Assembly (NCBI RefSeq): GCF_025370255.1 | Contig: NZ_JAMTCD010000009.1 | Span: forward strand, 1 to 64,000 | Direction of reading: 5' to 3' | DNA length: 64,000 nucleotides | From: Shewanella holmiensis | GTDB lineage: Bacteria > Pseudomonadota > Gammaproteobacteria > Enterobacterales > Shewanellaceae | Shown: positions 36,309 through 45,504 of the stretch, piece by piece | Position numbering within the stretch: position 1 is the first letter of the stretch | Layout of the letters: every line of letters begins with the position of its first letter | Program-made: the position numbers and the translations under genes | Notes under the pieces: generated by a model | Database searches by the model: none | What the model saw: only the letters and a program-made list of their open reading frames with translations | What the model was told of the DNA's origin: nothing

Positions 36309-37472
36309 ATGCAATTAATTAAAAATGCACAAGTTTATGCCCCAATGTACTTGGGTAAAAAAGATGTTCTATTGGGCGGCGGTAAAATTCTTGCCATTGA
36401 AGATACTATTGAACTCAGTGCAAATTCATTCATAACTGTCATTGATGCATCAGGACTAATATTAACCCCTGGATTTGTTGACTCACTGGTACACATTACT
36501 GGCGGCGGTGGCGAAGGTGGATACACGACTCGCACCCCTGAAATGCATATAAACGATGCCATTAAAGGCGGCGTAACCACTGTGATAGGCGTATTGGGGA
36601 CAGATGCTCAAACCCGAAGTTTAGAGAATCTTCTCGCCAAAGCCTACGCGTTGGAAGAGCAAGGCTTATCGGTATTTTGCTATACCGGCTCTTATCATTT
36701 GCCTATGGTCACCATTACCCAGTCGGTAAAACATGACATTATGCTGATTGATAAGTTTATTGGTGTCGGAGAAGTGGCCATTGCCGATCACCGTAGCTCA
36801 CAAATCACCTCACACGAAATGGCCCGCCTAACATCTGAGGCTAGAGTGGCTGGCATGTTGGCTGGAAAAGTGGGCATTGTCAGTATTCATGTGGGTGATG
36901 AGCCGAGTAAACTTGAATTGCTCGAACAGGTAATTAGCCAGTTTGATATCCCCATTACCCAGTACTACCCAACCCATATTAACCGCAGTAAAACACTGTT
37001 AGAGGCTGGGATTGATTTCGCCTTAAAGGGCGGTTTTATTGATTTTACCACCAGCACAACAGCGCAAATTATTGCGCAAGGGGAAGTACCTGCGGCCGAA
37101 GCATTGGCATTGGCGCTAGCAAAAAATGCCCCCATTAGCCAACTGACCATGAGCTCAGATGGTAACGCCAGCCTGCCAGTATTTGATGCTAAAGGTAACT
37201 TGGTTGATTTACAAATGGGCCAAGTTAGCAGCTTACATCAAGCTATGGTTGATGCGGTCAAGCTATTCAACGTGCCTATTGAGCTTGCTTTAGCCTCAAT
37301 TTCTGAGTCACCAGCAAACATATTAAGGCTAAGACACAAAGGCAGGGTCGCTGTTGATATGGACGGCGATATTAATTTATTGAATGCGCAGACATTGGCT
37401 ATTGAAGCGGTATACAGTAAAGGTAAGCTAGTTTTTTCTGAGGGGCTATCGCGTCTTAACATACCGTTTTAA
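36309..37472 (+). CDS. iadA: Isoaspartyl dipeptidase-like protein (IadA family), variant metal site
   Basis: IadA is a cytoplasmic binuclear-zinc amidohydrolase that hydrolyses beta-aspartyl dipeptides. Family blocks are clear: GGGGEGGYTTRTPE, TGSYHLPMVT, IADHRSSQ, SIHVGDE, PTHINRS, SSDGNASLP. Two canonical ligands differ from the E. coli protein as I remember it: the first His of the HxH pair is L60 (DSLVH62), and the carbamylated Lys is E155 (GVGE155VAIADH). H62, the two later His and the final Asp remain. Length 387 aa is normal. AAGGA precedes the ATG. With the secreted cyanophycinase it would complete cleavage of beta-Asp-Arg to free amino acids. Confidence 0.88.
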   Translation: MQLIKNAQVYAPMYLGKKDVLLGGGKILAIEDTIELSANSFITVIDASGLILTPGFVDSLVHITGGGGEGGYTTRTPEMHINDAIKGGVTTVIGVLGTDAQTRSLENLLAKAYALEEQGLSVFCYTGSYHLPMVTITQSVKHDIMLIDKFIGVGEVAIADHRSSQITSHEMARLTSEARVAGMLAGKVGIVSIHVGDEPSKLELLEQVISQFDIPITQYYPTHINRSKTLLEAGIDFALKGGFIDFTTSTTAQIIAQGEVPAAEALALALAKNAPISQLTMSSDGNASLPVFDAKGNLVDLQMGQVSSLHQAMVDAVKLFNVPIELALASISESPANILRLRHKGRVAVDMDGDINLLNAQTLAIEAVYSKGKLVFSEGLSRLNIPF

Positions 37473-37488
37473 TCATGATTAAAACGGT
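37463..37488. terminator. Perfect 26-bp palindrome at the iadA stop codon
   Basis: ACCGTTTTAATCA is followed directly by its complement TGATTAAAACGGT. It spans the iadA stop codon and lies between convergent iadA and marR. It is probably a bidirectional terminator, although no T-run follows; an operator is the alternative. Confidence 0.5.
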
Positions 37489-37522
37489 AATATCGCACTA
37501 ACTTAACATGAGTGTTCGCTCT

Positions 37523-38014
37523 CTAATCGTGCTTATACTCTTGCTGATGTATTTGCCCCACTTCTAATACGGGTGATGCATCAAGATCTTCTGCATCCAT
37601 CATGCTTGAAATTCGTTGCATGGTGGCCAACATTTGTGACTGATCCCAATCCTCCATTGACTCAAAACGAGCAATGAAATGCGCTTGTAAAGGTTTGGGA
37701 GAGTCTTTAAGAATGTCTTTGCCCTGTTCAGTTAAGCGAATACCCACTTTGCGTTTATCCGTAACAGAGCGAGTGCGGGTAACCAGTTGGCGCTTTTCAA
37801 GCCTATCTAAAATACTGGTAATGGTGGCCGAGCTTAAATTAATGGTTTCAGCTACTTCTTTGACCATAGCATCATCATGATCAGCAATAGCCTGCAACAC
37901 CAATAACTGTGGGCTGGTTAATCCTGTTTCTTTACTTAATTTTTTCGAATACAAATCAATCGCGCGGATCACTTGGCGCAAAGACACTAATCGCTCTTCA
38001 TATTTTTTCAGCAC
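37523..38014 (-). CDS. MarR-family transcriptional regulator
   Basis: A 163-aa winged-helix protein. The core (about 25-140) shows LTSPQLLVLQAIADHDDAMVKEVAETINLSSATITSILDRLEKRQLVTR and DKRKVGIRLTEQGKDIL, the DNA-binding helix and wing of MarR proteins. The start appears to be GTG, with no ATG in frame nearby and a weak ribosome site. It is convergent with iadA, so a regulatory link to the beta-aspartyl cluster is possible but not shown. The family resembles EctR-type MarR proteins. Confidence 0.88.
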   Translation of the reverse strand: MLKKYEERLVSLRQVIRAIDLYSKKLSKETGLTSPQLLVLQAIADHDDAMVKEVAETINLSSATITSILDRLEKRQLVTRTRSVTDKRKVGIRLTEQGKDILKDSPKPLQAHFIARFESMEDWDQSQMLATMQRISSMMDAEDLDASPVLEVGQIHQQEYKHD

Positions 38015-38117
38015 AACACTTTTTTAAAACATCATAAAATAAACGGCACCAGCCCTACGGCCTAGTTTTACTCATACCGCCCGAATAACATCCACACTTT
38101 TGCCCTTCGACATTTAA

Positions 38118-40160
38118 TTATGTTGGAAACCGGTAAGCCATTGCCTCTTCAATTGGCATCGCCTTCGCAAATAACCATCCTTGAACACAATGCACTCCAG
38201 CCTCTTTAACAATCGCTAATTCAGCTTCTGTTTCAACCCCTTCTGCCACTAGGCGATAACCTAAAGCTGAACATAGTGCCGACATATGTTGAAATAACAG
38301 CAAACCCTCAGCAGTGCTGGTTGCCAATAGCATTGAACGATCAAGTTTAATATCGTCAGGTGATAACTTGATTAACCTTGAAATATTTGAAAACCCACGG
38401 CCAAAGTCATCAATTGCCACACTAAAACCACTTTGTTGCAACCGCTCCAAATTAGCCCAAGCTTGTTCGCTTTCGTCATCAAAACTCACCTCTAATACTT
38501 CTATTTGGATTTGCGCAGGATGCTTAGCATTCAACTCAGCTAAAGCCTGTAAAATACTCGGTTCTAGTAAAGACATAGGATGAATGTTGATTGAAAAAAA
38601 TGGCAACTGTTGGCGTGAGGCCAATAAGCTCAGATCATGTTTCACTTTATTAATCACCCAAAAATCAATCATGGGTACTAGGTTATTGCGATCAAGAATA
38701 TCCATAAACCAGGGGCCAGATACTTTGCCACTGGGCTCCTTTAATCGTAAAAGCGCCTCAAAGCCGATTACAGTTTTAAGCTTAACATCCACTTTAGGTT
38801 GGTAATGTAAAACCAATTGACCATTATCAATATGGTTTAACACCTCATTTAATTCTTCAGTTCGGTTAATCGTCACCTGTTGCTTTGAAGTATAACGAGC
38901 TTCAGCATCAAGTTGATGAATTTCTGTAAATTTTAACTTGTAGCTGAGTTTTTCAATTAAATTAGCATTATTGGCAAACCGACTCGAAAACAGCACAAAC
39001 GGTAAATAAATAAACACGTTCAAGACAATTAACAACGCTTGATAAAGTACGACTTTAACATCGCCACTGATCAACCAACTGTTTAGCAAAACGGGGGTCA
39101 TCCATGAAATTTCTTGCGATGAGAACTCAAATATTCCAGTACTTAACACCCAATACGAAATCACAAAATTAACAGAGGGCGCTAAGATAAATGGGATCAG
39201 ATAAACCGGATTAAACACAATTGGTAAAGCGTAAACAATCAACTCGCAAAAATTAAAAATGTTAAAAGGTAGCGACACCTTCATTAAGGCCAACTCTTGT
39301 AATGAGCGCCCTTGCCACATAGTGGCAATAATCAGCGACAACAAACACCCTGAGCCACCAACAATAACAAATTGATTATAAAAACTATTCAGCGACAAAC
39401 TCGCGATAAAAGGCTGTGTCATGATGTTATCGGAAAATAAACTTAAGTAGGTATTGTCACCATGAATACCAATAAACCATAAGCAATGGATAATGATCAT
39501 CCGCAAAAAGCCCTGAACTTCAATAGATAAGCTGGTGACAAGCATCACTAAGCCTTGCGCAGCATCACCTATCAATAAATCCAGTATTGGCAATAATAAA
39601 AACAACGCTAAATACACCAGGATAAAGGGCACAATCAAGTTAATGTGCTTCATTAAAAATGAGCTGACCATGGTGGATTTAACCAATTTCAACCATTTAA
39701 ATTGACGGAAAAATCGCACCATATAAGGCACTAATAACGGGATTAATATGGAATAAAAGTTAGGCCAAACAGAGCTAAGCATATAGCCCGCTTCCATTTT
39801 TATGAGGTAATTACTGTGGGTAATAAAGCATAAGCACGCCAAAATACTGCCCACAATGGTATTCACGCGTAAATTTTTTGAGAGGTGGTAGCTTAATGAA
39901 ATCACAATTGCTAAAGGTGATATCGCCATAATCAAACGATGGCTTTGGTTTAGCACCGCAAAAACGGTCGATTTACCCTCAAAGTCAGGCCAAAAAGGCT
40001 GTAAGCCTATCAACATAAAGGCCAAAGAAGAGATAACAAAAAAGGGAATTAACGCAATAAACCCCTCACGCATCGATAAGATAAGAGGCGTTTGATTCAA
40101 ACTAGCCAAATGGTGAAACCAGCGGCGAGGGGCAAAGTAAGCTTGCGGCAAATAAAGCAC
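38118..40160 (-). CDS. PTS EIIC-like membrane domain fused to EAL phosphodiesterase
   Basis: Residues about 15-400 form about ten membrane helices resembling the EIIC transport domain of cellobiose/lactose-type phosphotransferase systems (REGFIALIPFFVISSLAFMLIG, FIGIHGDNTYLSLF). A linker leads to an EAL domain (about 430-675) that hydrolyses cyclic di-GMP. The motifs needed for activity are present: FEALLRL, SINIHP, EVLEVSF, IDDFGRGFS, IKLDRS, AEGVETE, VQGWLFAK. No EIIA or EIIB partner is nearby, so the membrane part probably senses a sugar rather than transporting it (inference). Length 680 aa. Confidence 0.87.
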   Translation of the reverse strand: MLYLPQAYFAPRRWFHHLASLNQTPLILSMREGFIALIPFFVISSLAFMLIGLQPFWPDFEGKSTVFAVLNQSHRLIMAISPLAIVISLSYHLSKNLRVNTIVGSILACLCFITHSNYLIKMEAGYMLSSVWPNFYSILIPLLVPYMVRFFRQFKWLKLVKSTMVSSFLMKHINLIVPFILVYLALFLLLPILDLLIGDAAQGLVMLVTSLSIEVQGFLRMIIIHCLWFIGIHGDNTYLSLFSDNIMTQPFIASLSLNSFYNQFVIVGGSGCLLSLIIATMWQGRSLQELALMKVSLPFNIFNFCELIVYALPIVFNPVYLIPFILAPSVNFVISYWVLSTGIFEFSSQEISWMTPVLLNSWLISGDVKVVLYQALLIVLNVFIYLPFVLFSSRFANNANLIEKLSYKLKFTEIHQLDAEARYTSKQQVTINRTEELNEVLNHIDNGQLVLHYQPKVDVKLKTVIGFEALLRLKEPSGKVSGPWFMDILDRNNLVPMIDFWVINKVKHDLSLLASRQQLPFFSINIHPMSLLEPSILQALAELNAKHPAQIQIEVLEVSFDDESEQAWANLERLQQSGFSVAIDDFGRGFSNISRLIKLSPDDIKLDRSMLLATSTAEGLLLFQHMSALCSALGYRLVAEGVETEAELAIVKEAGVHCVQGWLFAKAMPIEEAMAYRFPT

Positions 40161-41075
40161 CTTTAATACATTAAGGCGGTTATTTGATAATACTCCAGAA
40201 ACTCAATTAATCAACAACAAGCTTGTAACATTTGTCAGCGAAAAATCATTGCTAGGCAAGTTTTAGCGACTCATTTTTAAACGAAAAAAAATTATTCCTA
40301 ACATTATGAATAACAAGTTGCCTTGGGTAAATAAAGTCAGTCCGTGACTTCAATTTAACCTATTGCCTGCAGCAGGCTATCGTATAAGCACAACAGTGAC
40401 ACGCTGCAAGTTCGTCCCTGAAAGCTCGGCCATGACGCCCATGTCATGGACGGTCACTGCCGTGCTTATACCCTAAATTTTCGCCTCTTCGATTGAATAT
40501 TTTATATGGCTAAAAGTAAAAACATTAAAAGCCGACAAAGTACAATTTGAAACTTGCAGACTCAATTTGAATTGAGGTCATAGAAAAAAGGCTGTGAGCT
40601 TGGCATTTGTAAATCCATTTACTTCAGAGCCCATCGGAAGCGTTAGGAGATTGAGTATTAGGTGACAATGGCCGACGCGGACGACAGACTCGGTTAAAAG
40701 CTGGATCGTTCCCCATCGAAAATTATGCGCTTTTCAGCATTTTTCGTCTGGGGCGCTGAGGGATTCCAAAGGGCTTCTTTTGTAAAAAAGCGTGCGTTTT
40801 GCCCCTTTGGTCTGATGCGAGCGAAGCGCCACGACGTTGATTTTAAAAAATGCTAAACCTGCATTCAAAGGACACCAAACTTTGGGGTAAAAGTGTATTT
40901 AACAATGAGCAAACTTTAATACCTAAAAATGACATAGCCCCTCTGATAATTTATCAAACTATCGCATCATTAACGTTCATAACAACTTTAATGTCTTATC
41001 ACACTTCAATTAATCAGTACCAAAATCAACCAGAGCTAACAATGTTTTGATACGCAAAGGGGGACAAGGTAAATC
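40161..41075. other. Long non-coding interval with palindromic element
   Basis: No supported gene on either strand across 0.9 kb. A 66-codon frame at 40850-41050 has no ribosome site and no family resemblance. The stretch holds a 90-bp palindromic element (separate entry). From about 40600 to 40850 it looks like degenerate coding or repeated intergenic DNA, more GC-rich than its surroundings. A small RNA cannot be excluded. Confidence 0.5.
40382..40471. repeat. 90-bp interrupted palindrome
   Basis: Outer arms GTATAAGCAC (40382-40391) and GTGCTTATAC (40462-40471) are perfect complements. A second pair GTGAC/GTCAC follows after a four-base interruption on each side. An inner hairpin CCATGAC/GTCATGG sits at 40430-40449. 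The whole would form one long stem, like a miniature inverted-repeat element or a structured RNA. Confidence 0.75.
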
Positions 41076-41618
41076 TTAAGCTTGTTCAGTCACCTGTTTA
41101 GGTGTGCCATGATGACCATCACGCTTCCAGTCAACATCTAATAGTTCTGCACCAGATAAGCTAAATGCCTGACCAAAACCTTTAACGTATAAGCCATGAT
41201 GCGGGATGAGTTTGAATAAGTTGAAGTCTTTTAACGCAGCTAAGTTATCAATCATTTCACCAAAACGAGCCGATAATGCAGCCACGCCTTTAGTGAATGT
41301 GTCGCTATCTCTTGCAACAACCTCAGCCGTAGCATCAAACGTTAATCGCTTACGTGCGAACACACTTTTAGATTCTGATTCATCTTCAACCAACATGACT
41401 GAAAGCTTGTCAGAGGCTTGTAGATTAGTGCCATGACGGGCTAACTCACTGACTAAAATATAAAAGCCATCATCAGCTAAGGCAAAAGGTGCATAACTGG
41501 CATTGGGTACGCCGTCTGCATCTTGTGTTGCTAGCTGCAAAGTGGAGCGTTGAGCTTTAAATTCTTCAATTTCAGGTAATAGCTTTTCGCGTAAGCGTTG
41601 TTCTTTTTCGTTCGACAT
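41076..41618 (-). CDS. hutZ: Heme utilisation protein HutZ/HugZ
   Basis: Cytoplasmic heme-binding protein of the split-barrel (PNPOx-like) fold, implicated in heme breakdown or storage. Blocks: STLQLATQDADGVPNASYAPFA, FYILVSELARHGTNL, FARKRLTFDATAE and the C-terminal FKLIPHHGLYVKGFGQAF. The His pair in IPHHG is near the region implicated in heme binding in HutZ. AAGGA lies upstream; the ATG at 41616-41618 is preferred over an adjacent GTG. Last gene of hutA-hutX-hutZ. Confidence 0.92.
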   Translation of the reverse strand: MSNEKEQRLREKLLPEIEEFKAQRSTLQLATQDADGVPNASYAPFALADDGFYILVSELARHGTNLQASDKLSVMLVEDESESKSVFARKRLTFDATAEVVARDSDTFTKGVAALSARFGEMIDNLAALKDFNLFKLIPHHGLYVKGFGQAFSLSGAELLDVDWKRDGHHGTPKQVTEQA

Positions 41619-41649
41619 CACACATTTCCTTTTATTTAATTTTTACCGG

Positions 41650-42159
41650 TTAAGCCGTTGCGGTGCAGCTGTCTTTGAGTGCTTGAAAACGCTCAACTTG
41701 ATCACTAAGCAACACACGCTTTTTATCGCGGCCTAAATACACTTTAAAAACCACTTCACCCTGTGTGCCAAAGAAGTTGATAGAGTGGCTTTCTGTGCCT
41801 CTAAACGGTTTGCTGATCAATGCAATAGCGCTAATGTCATCTAGTTTTAAATGACCGTGTAAACCTTCCCCTTTAGTGATTAAGTTGTAGTAACCGTGGG
41901 CATATTTACCCTTTGGAAAGTGACCTTTAAATTCAAAAATACTGCCAGATACTGAGATAATAGTGGTCATATTGCCCCACTCTGGTAGTGATGCTAACAA
42001 GTTATCTTTTGCTGTTAATGGCAATAATGCCAGCTGTTCTGTCGGTAATGCCGTGACCACTTCAAGCTCTGTGATGGACAACGCTTGTGCCACTTGACCT
42101 GGCATCGATGCTGGATTATCGCTTAAGTATTGCTGAATTTGCGCGACTGATACTGTCAT
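41650..42159 (-). CDS. hutX: Heme carrier protein HutX
   Basis: Cytoplasmic intracellular heme carrier that delivers heme to HutZ. Blocks seen: IQQYLSDNPASMPGQVAQALSITELEVV, the central GSIFEFKGHFPKGKYAHGYYNL and GLHGHLKLDDISAIALISKPFRGTESHSINFF. GGAG seven bases before the ATG at 42157-42159 decides the start (169 aa); a longer frame reaches 42222. It precedes hutZ by 31 bases. Confidence 0.93.
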   Translation of the reverse strand: MTVSVAQIQQYLSDNPASMPGQVAQALSITELEVVTALPTEQLALLPLTAKDNLLASLPEWGNMTTIISVSGSIFEFKGHFPKGKYAHGYYNLITKGEGLHGHLKLDDISAIALISKPFRGTESHSINFFGTQGEVVFKVYLGRDKKRVLLSDQVERFQALKDSCTATA

Positions 42160-42319
42160 GGAATATCTCCAATAATTGATACCCCTAATATACGACTGAC
42201 TAACACCGCAAAAACCGCTCAAACATTAATGCTTGAGAGACTTTTTTTGTCATGAGGTTACAGCTATTAAGCCTGCAACCTTTTACCTCAGTGTTATTCA
42301 CCGTTAAACGGGTAAGGGG

Positions 42320-44356
42320 TTAAAATGAATAGCGCGCTGACAACTTGAAGTTCCGGCCTTGTTCATACAAGGTTTGCCACGCTTGGCGATATTCCTCATC
42401 ACCGATATTTTCAACTGCAAAGTCGACACGTAGCCCTTCAAATGTGCCTTTTGCTGGTTCCCAAGCCACATAAACATCCCACAATTTGTAAGCGTCATAT
42501 TGCTCAAGATTGACTACAGGCAAGTCATCTTGCTCTGCAACATAAGTGAAACGAGTACCCAATTTCATATCGCCTTCCATGATGGATTGCGATAAATCTA
42601 TGCCCATTTTCTTAGCCGGAATATTTGATAAATACTCATCAGTATTCTTGTCTTTGCCTTCAGTTTGACCATAGTTAAATGTCACCCGAGTTTGCTTGTA
42701 ACGGTAGCGGGTATTGAATTCAAAACCCGTAAGTTTAGCTTCATCCACATTGTTCCATGAGGTGGTTTGTTCCAAGCCTGGAATACCGTATAGCGGGTTA
42801 GAAACACTTTGCTCGATAAAGTCATCAACATCATTTCTGAACACACTTAAGGTAATCGCTAACTCATCATCACCTGCTAAATCAGCAAAACGCATGTCCG
42901 CTTTAAGCTCTTTGTTTTGTGCTTTTTCAGCTTGTAAATCTGGATTGATTTCGAAGGTGTTACATAGACCGTTAGGTAAAAAGCCAGGAATTGAAGGAAT
43001 ACAGTAATGTGAACCTGTTGAGTACATTTCTTCCATGCTTGGTGCGCGGAATGCTTCATCATATCGAGCACTTAAGGTTAACCAGTCTGTGGTGCTCCAC
43101 ACTAAGCCAACAGAAGGCGTCAAGGCATTATCATCAGATGATAGGCCTAAGTTTTTGCTTTCATTTTCAAAGGTGTCGTAACGTACTGCAACATCTAAGG
43201 CAACGGTGTCAGTTAGCTTGATATCTGCTTTAGTAAATGCGCCCCAAACAGTGGTTTCAGCATCAATATCATCTGGTCGTTGACCGGTTTGACCATTGTC
43301 ATCACGCACGGTATTAATCGTATCTTGGTAACCATCAATACCGTAAGTCAGTACAGTGTTGCCAAATGCAGAGCTGTTATTGACACTAAAGCCAATGGTT
43401 TCGAATTTAGTGCTATCAAATTGATCTTTAGTGACACGATCTTCATCGTAATTGGTGCTATTCCAATACACAGTCGCATTTAAATCTAATAACGGATTGC
43501 CTGTTGGATTTAGGCTGTAATCTAAGGTCACGTTTTGATCTTCAGTATTACGCTTCACTAATGGTACTGAGCTGCCAACATGGGTCGATGGATTACTTGG
43601 AACTAATTCATCTGTATCAGAAAAGCGAGCAGATAATTGCAGGCGTTGATCGTTCGTTGGCTCCCAGCCAATTTTAGCTAAACCACTGGTCGCTTCAGAT
43701 GAGCTATTTTCAAGGCTTTGATCATTACCCATTTTGATATTGTTGCTGTCGTGGTAGCTACCACTTAACAACCAATCAATGCTGTCAGCTAAACCGTAAA
43801 GCGTACCGCTGGTTTTGATCTTATCGCCATTGGTTTCAAAACCTTGCTTGATGTAGCCACCAAACCTATCGCCTTCTTCTAAAAAATCTTGGGCAGACTT
43901 GGTGTTTTGCGCGACCACGCCACCAATTGCGCCACTCCCCCATAAGCTACTTGCTGGACCACGAACGACTTCGATAGAGCTAAGTAATTCAGGATCCATG
44001 AAATAAGTACCACGGTGACCAGAATTGGAATTTTGACGTGCACCATCAATAGTTTGTAATACACGTTGACCACTCAAACCACGAATTTCAACGCCTTGTG
44101 ATGATGCGCGAGGGCCATTCGTCACGCTAATATTGGCCTCATTCTTTAATGCATCTGCGACTGAAGCTGGCTGCGACTCTTGCATCTTCTCTTCACTGAT
44201 CACCGCCACGCTGCGGCTGGAATCTGATACTTTCTCGCTAATACGGGTAGCGGTAACAAGCACTTCATCAAATTCTGTAACGGTTTGGTTTTCTTGTGCA
44301 AATGCGGTGGTACTAAAAACCATTGCCATTGCTACAACGAGTGGCTTCTTGGTCAT
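42320..44356 (-). CDS. hutA: TonB-dependent heme receptor (HutA/HugA-like)
   Basis: Outer-membrane receptor of 678 aa. Signal peptide at 1-21 (AMAMVFSTTAFAQ), TonB box EVLVTATR, plug with SQGVEIRGLSGQRVLQTIDGAR and EVVRGPASSLWGSGAIGGVV. The barrel keeps the heme-receptor motifs FRAP and NPDL, with an intervening His (TGSHY). It ends in KLSARYSF. AAGGA seven bases before the ATG at 44354-44356 decides the start. Divergent from tonB-exbBD-hutBCD with a Fur box between; iron starvation should induce both. Confidence 0.94.
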   Translation of the reverse strand: MTKKPLVVAMAMVFSTTAFAQENQTVTEFDEVLVTATRISEKVSDSSRSVAVISEEKMQESQPASVADALKNEANISVTNGPRASSQGVEIRGLSGQRVLQTIDGARQNSNSGHRGTYFMDPELLSSIEVVRGPASSLWGSGAIGGVVAQNTKSAQDFLEEGDRFGGYIKQGFETNGDKIKTSGTLYGLADSIDWLLSGSYHDSNNIKMGNDQSLENSSSEATSGLAKIGWEPTNDQRLQLSARFSDTDELVPSNPSTHVGSSVPLVKRNTEDQNVTLDYSLNPTGNPLLDLNATVYWNSTNYDEDRVTKDQFDSTKFETIGFSVNNSSAFGNTVLTYGIDGYQDTINTVRDDNGQTGQRPDDIDAETTVWGAFTKADIKLTDTVALDVAVRYDTFENESKNLGLSSDDNALTPSVGLVWSTTDWLTLSARYDEAFRAPSMEEMYSTGSHYCIPSIPGFLPNGLCNTFEINPDLQAEKAQNKELKADMRFADLAGDDELAITLSVFRNDVDDFIEQSVSNPLYGIPGLEQTTSWNNVDEAKLTGFEFNTRYRYKQTRVTFNYGQTEGKDKNTDEYLSNIPAKKMGIDLSQSIMEGDMKLGTRFTYVAEQDDLPVVNLEQYDAYKLWDVYVAWEPAKGTFEGLRVDFAVENIGDEEYRQAWQTLYEQGRNFKLSARYSF

Positions 44357-44527
44357 TGTTATATCCTTAATGGTAAATGCGACTTTTCTGCCGTTCATAG
44401 AGAGTTAGGTGTGCTAGTCACTGCGGTATTAGTACTCGTAAATCACCAAGCAGTAGGAAAAATATCAGCACAAAGTGTATCTTTGACGAACTATTTGTCG
44501 CACTTTACCTGAGAACAAAATTTAGAT

Positions 44528-44550
44528 CAAATGAAAATCATTATCATTTG
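44528..44550. promoter_or_regulatory. Fur box in the hutA-tonB divergent promoter
   Basis: CAAATGAAAATCATTATCATTTG is an imperfect palindrome. Its best 19-base register (44527-44545) agrees with the Fur consensus at 15 positions. It lies about 170 bases from both start codons, so Fur with iron could repress both directions. Confidence 0.8.
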
Positions 44551-44718
44551 CGATCTCATTCAACTTACTGTACATTTAAACCAATAAAGATAAAGGAAGA
44601 ACCTAACTAATTGTTATTAATAGCTTTGTAAATAATGTAAAGGTTCAAAGCTAACTAATTGCTTCATTTAGATATGTTCGACATTTGACCACGTTGATGT
44701 TGTAGAAGAATATTTCAG

Positions 44719-45483
44719 ATGACACCTAAACGATATTTTGCTTTCGGATGTTTAACAGTTTTAATCCAAGGAGGGGTGCTCGCCTCTCAAAATAGTGAGC
44801 CATCGATTCAGTTATCTGAAGGTACAGCAATGGGTTCAAATAAAGCTGTCAGAGTCATGATTGCCATGCAAGCAAGCACACAAGCAACAGTTATCGAAAA
44901 CACTCTAGAAGAATTGAAACAACCAAAGCACATTACTCAGCCTAAAGCTGAAATTAAACCTGAACCTGTGGTTAAAGCTGCTCCTAAAAATCCTGTAGCA
45001 GAGAAAGTCATTACCAAAATTGAAGAAGCTAAACCCTCATTGTCTAAATCCTCAATTTCTAATCCTGAAACTTCTAGGGCAGAAACAGCTGAACCTGAAA
45101 TAGCTGTGCAACCACCTGCCGAAGTAACAGAAGTTGCCAGTACAGATGCCAGTGCGCCTCACAATCAACAGCAAGTCGACGCTAAACAGGGAGTCACCCA
45201 AAAAACAGTTGCATTGCAACAACCAACATTTGCAGCGCCACCAGCACAACCCAATTACCCTAAAAAGGCTCGTAAACGTGGCTTTGAAGGCACCGCGACA
45301 GTGGAAGTCATGTTTAATCAAATAGGTGAGCAACTCTCGCTTACCCTCGTCGATAGTTCAGGTTACAGCCTACTCGATGCTGCAGCTATTAAAGCTGTTG
45401 AGCAATGGCAATTTGCCGCGCCATCGCCACAAACAGCGATAGCTTATACCGTCAGAGTACCTGTGAAGTTCGCTTTACATTAA
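44719..45483 (+). CDS. tonB: TonB energy-transducing protein
   Basis: Periplasm-spanning protein that transmits proton-motive energy to outer-membrane receptors. An N-terminal helix anchors it; a Lys/Glu/Pro/Ala-rich linker (about 60-165) follows; the C-terminal domain (about 170-254) has PNYPKKARKRGFEGTATVEVMF and DSSGYSLLDAAAIKAVEQWQF, the TonB signature. It is 21 bases ahead of exbB and evidently dedicated to heme uptake. Length 254 aa. Confidence 0.93.
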   Translation: MTPKRYFAFGCLTVLIQGGVLASQNSEPSIQLSEGTAMGSNKAVRVMIAMQASTQATVIENTLEELKQPKHITQPKAEIKPEPVVKAAPKNPVAEKVITKIEEAKPSLSKSSISNPETSRAETAEPEIAVQPPAEVTEVASTDASAPHNQQQVDAKQGVTQKTVALQQPTFAAPPAQPNYPKKARKRGFEGTATVEVMFNQIGEQLSLTLVDSSGYSLLDAAAIKAVEQWQFAAPSPQTAIAYTVRVPVKFALH

Positions 45484-45504
45484 GCCTGAATATAGGGAAT
45501 TAAC

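Noticed and set aside
40382..40471. Integron attC site
   Set aside because: The symmetric arms suggested it, but the core-site sequences (GTTRRRY and RYYYAAC) are absent and there is no cassette series or integrase.
40850..41050. 66-codon plus-strand frame in the long non-coding gap
   Set aside because: No ribosome site, unremarkable composition and no recognisable domain.
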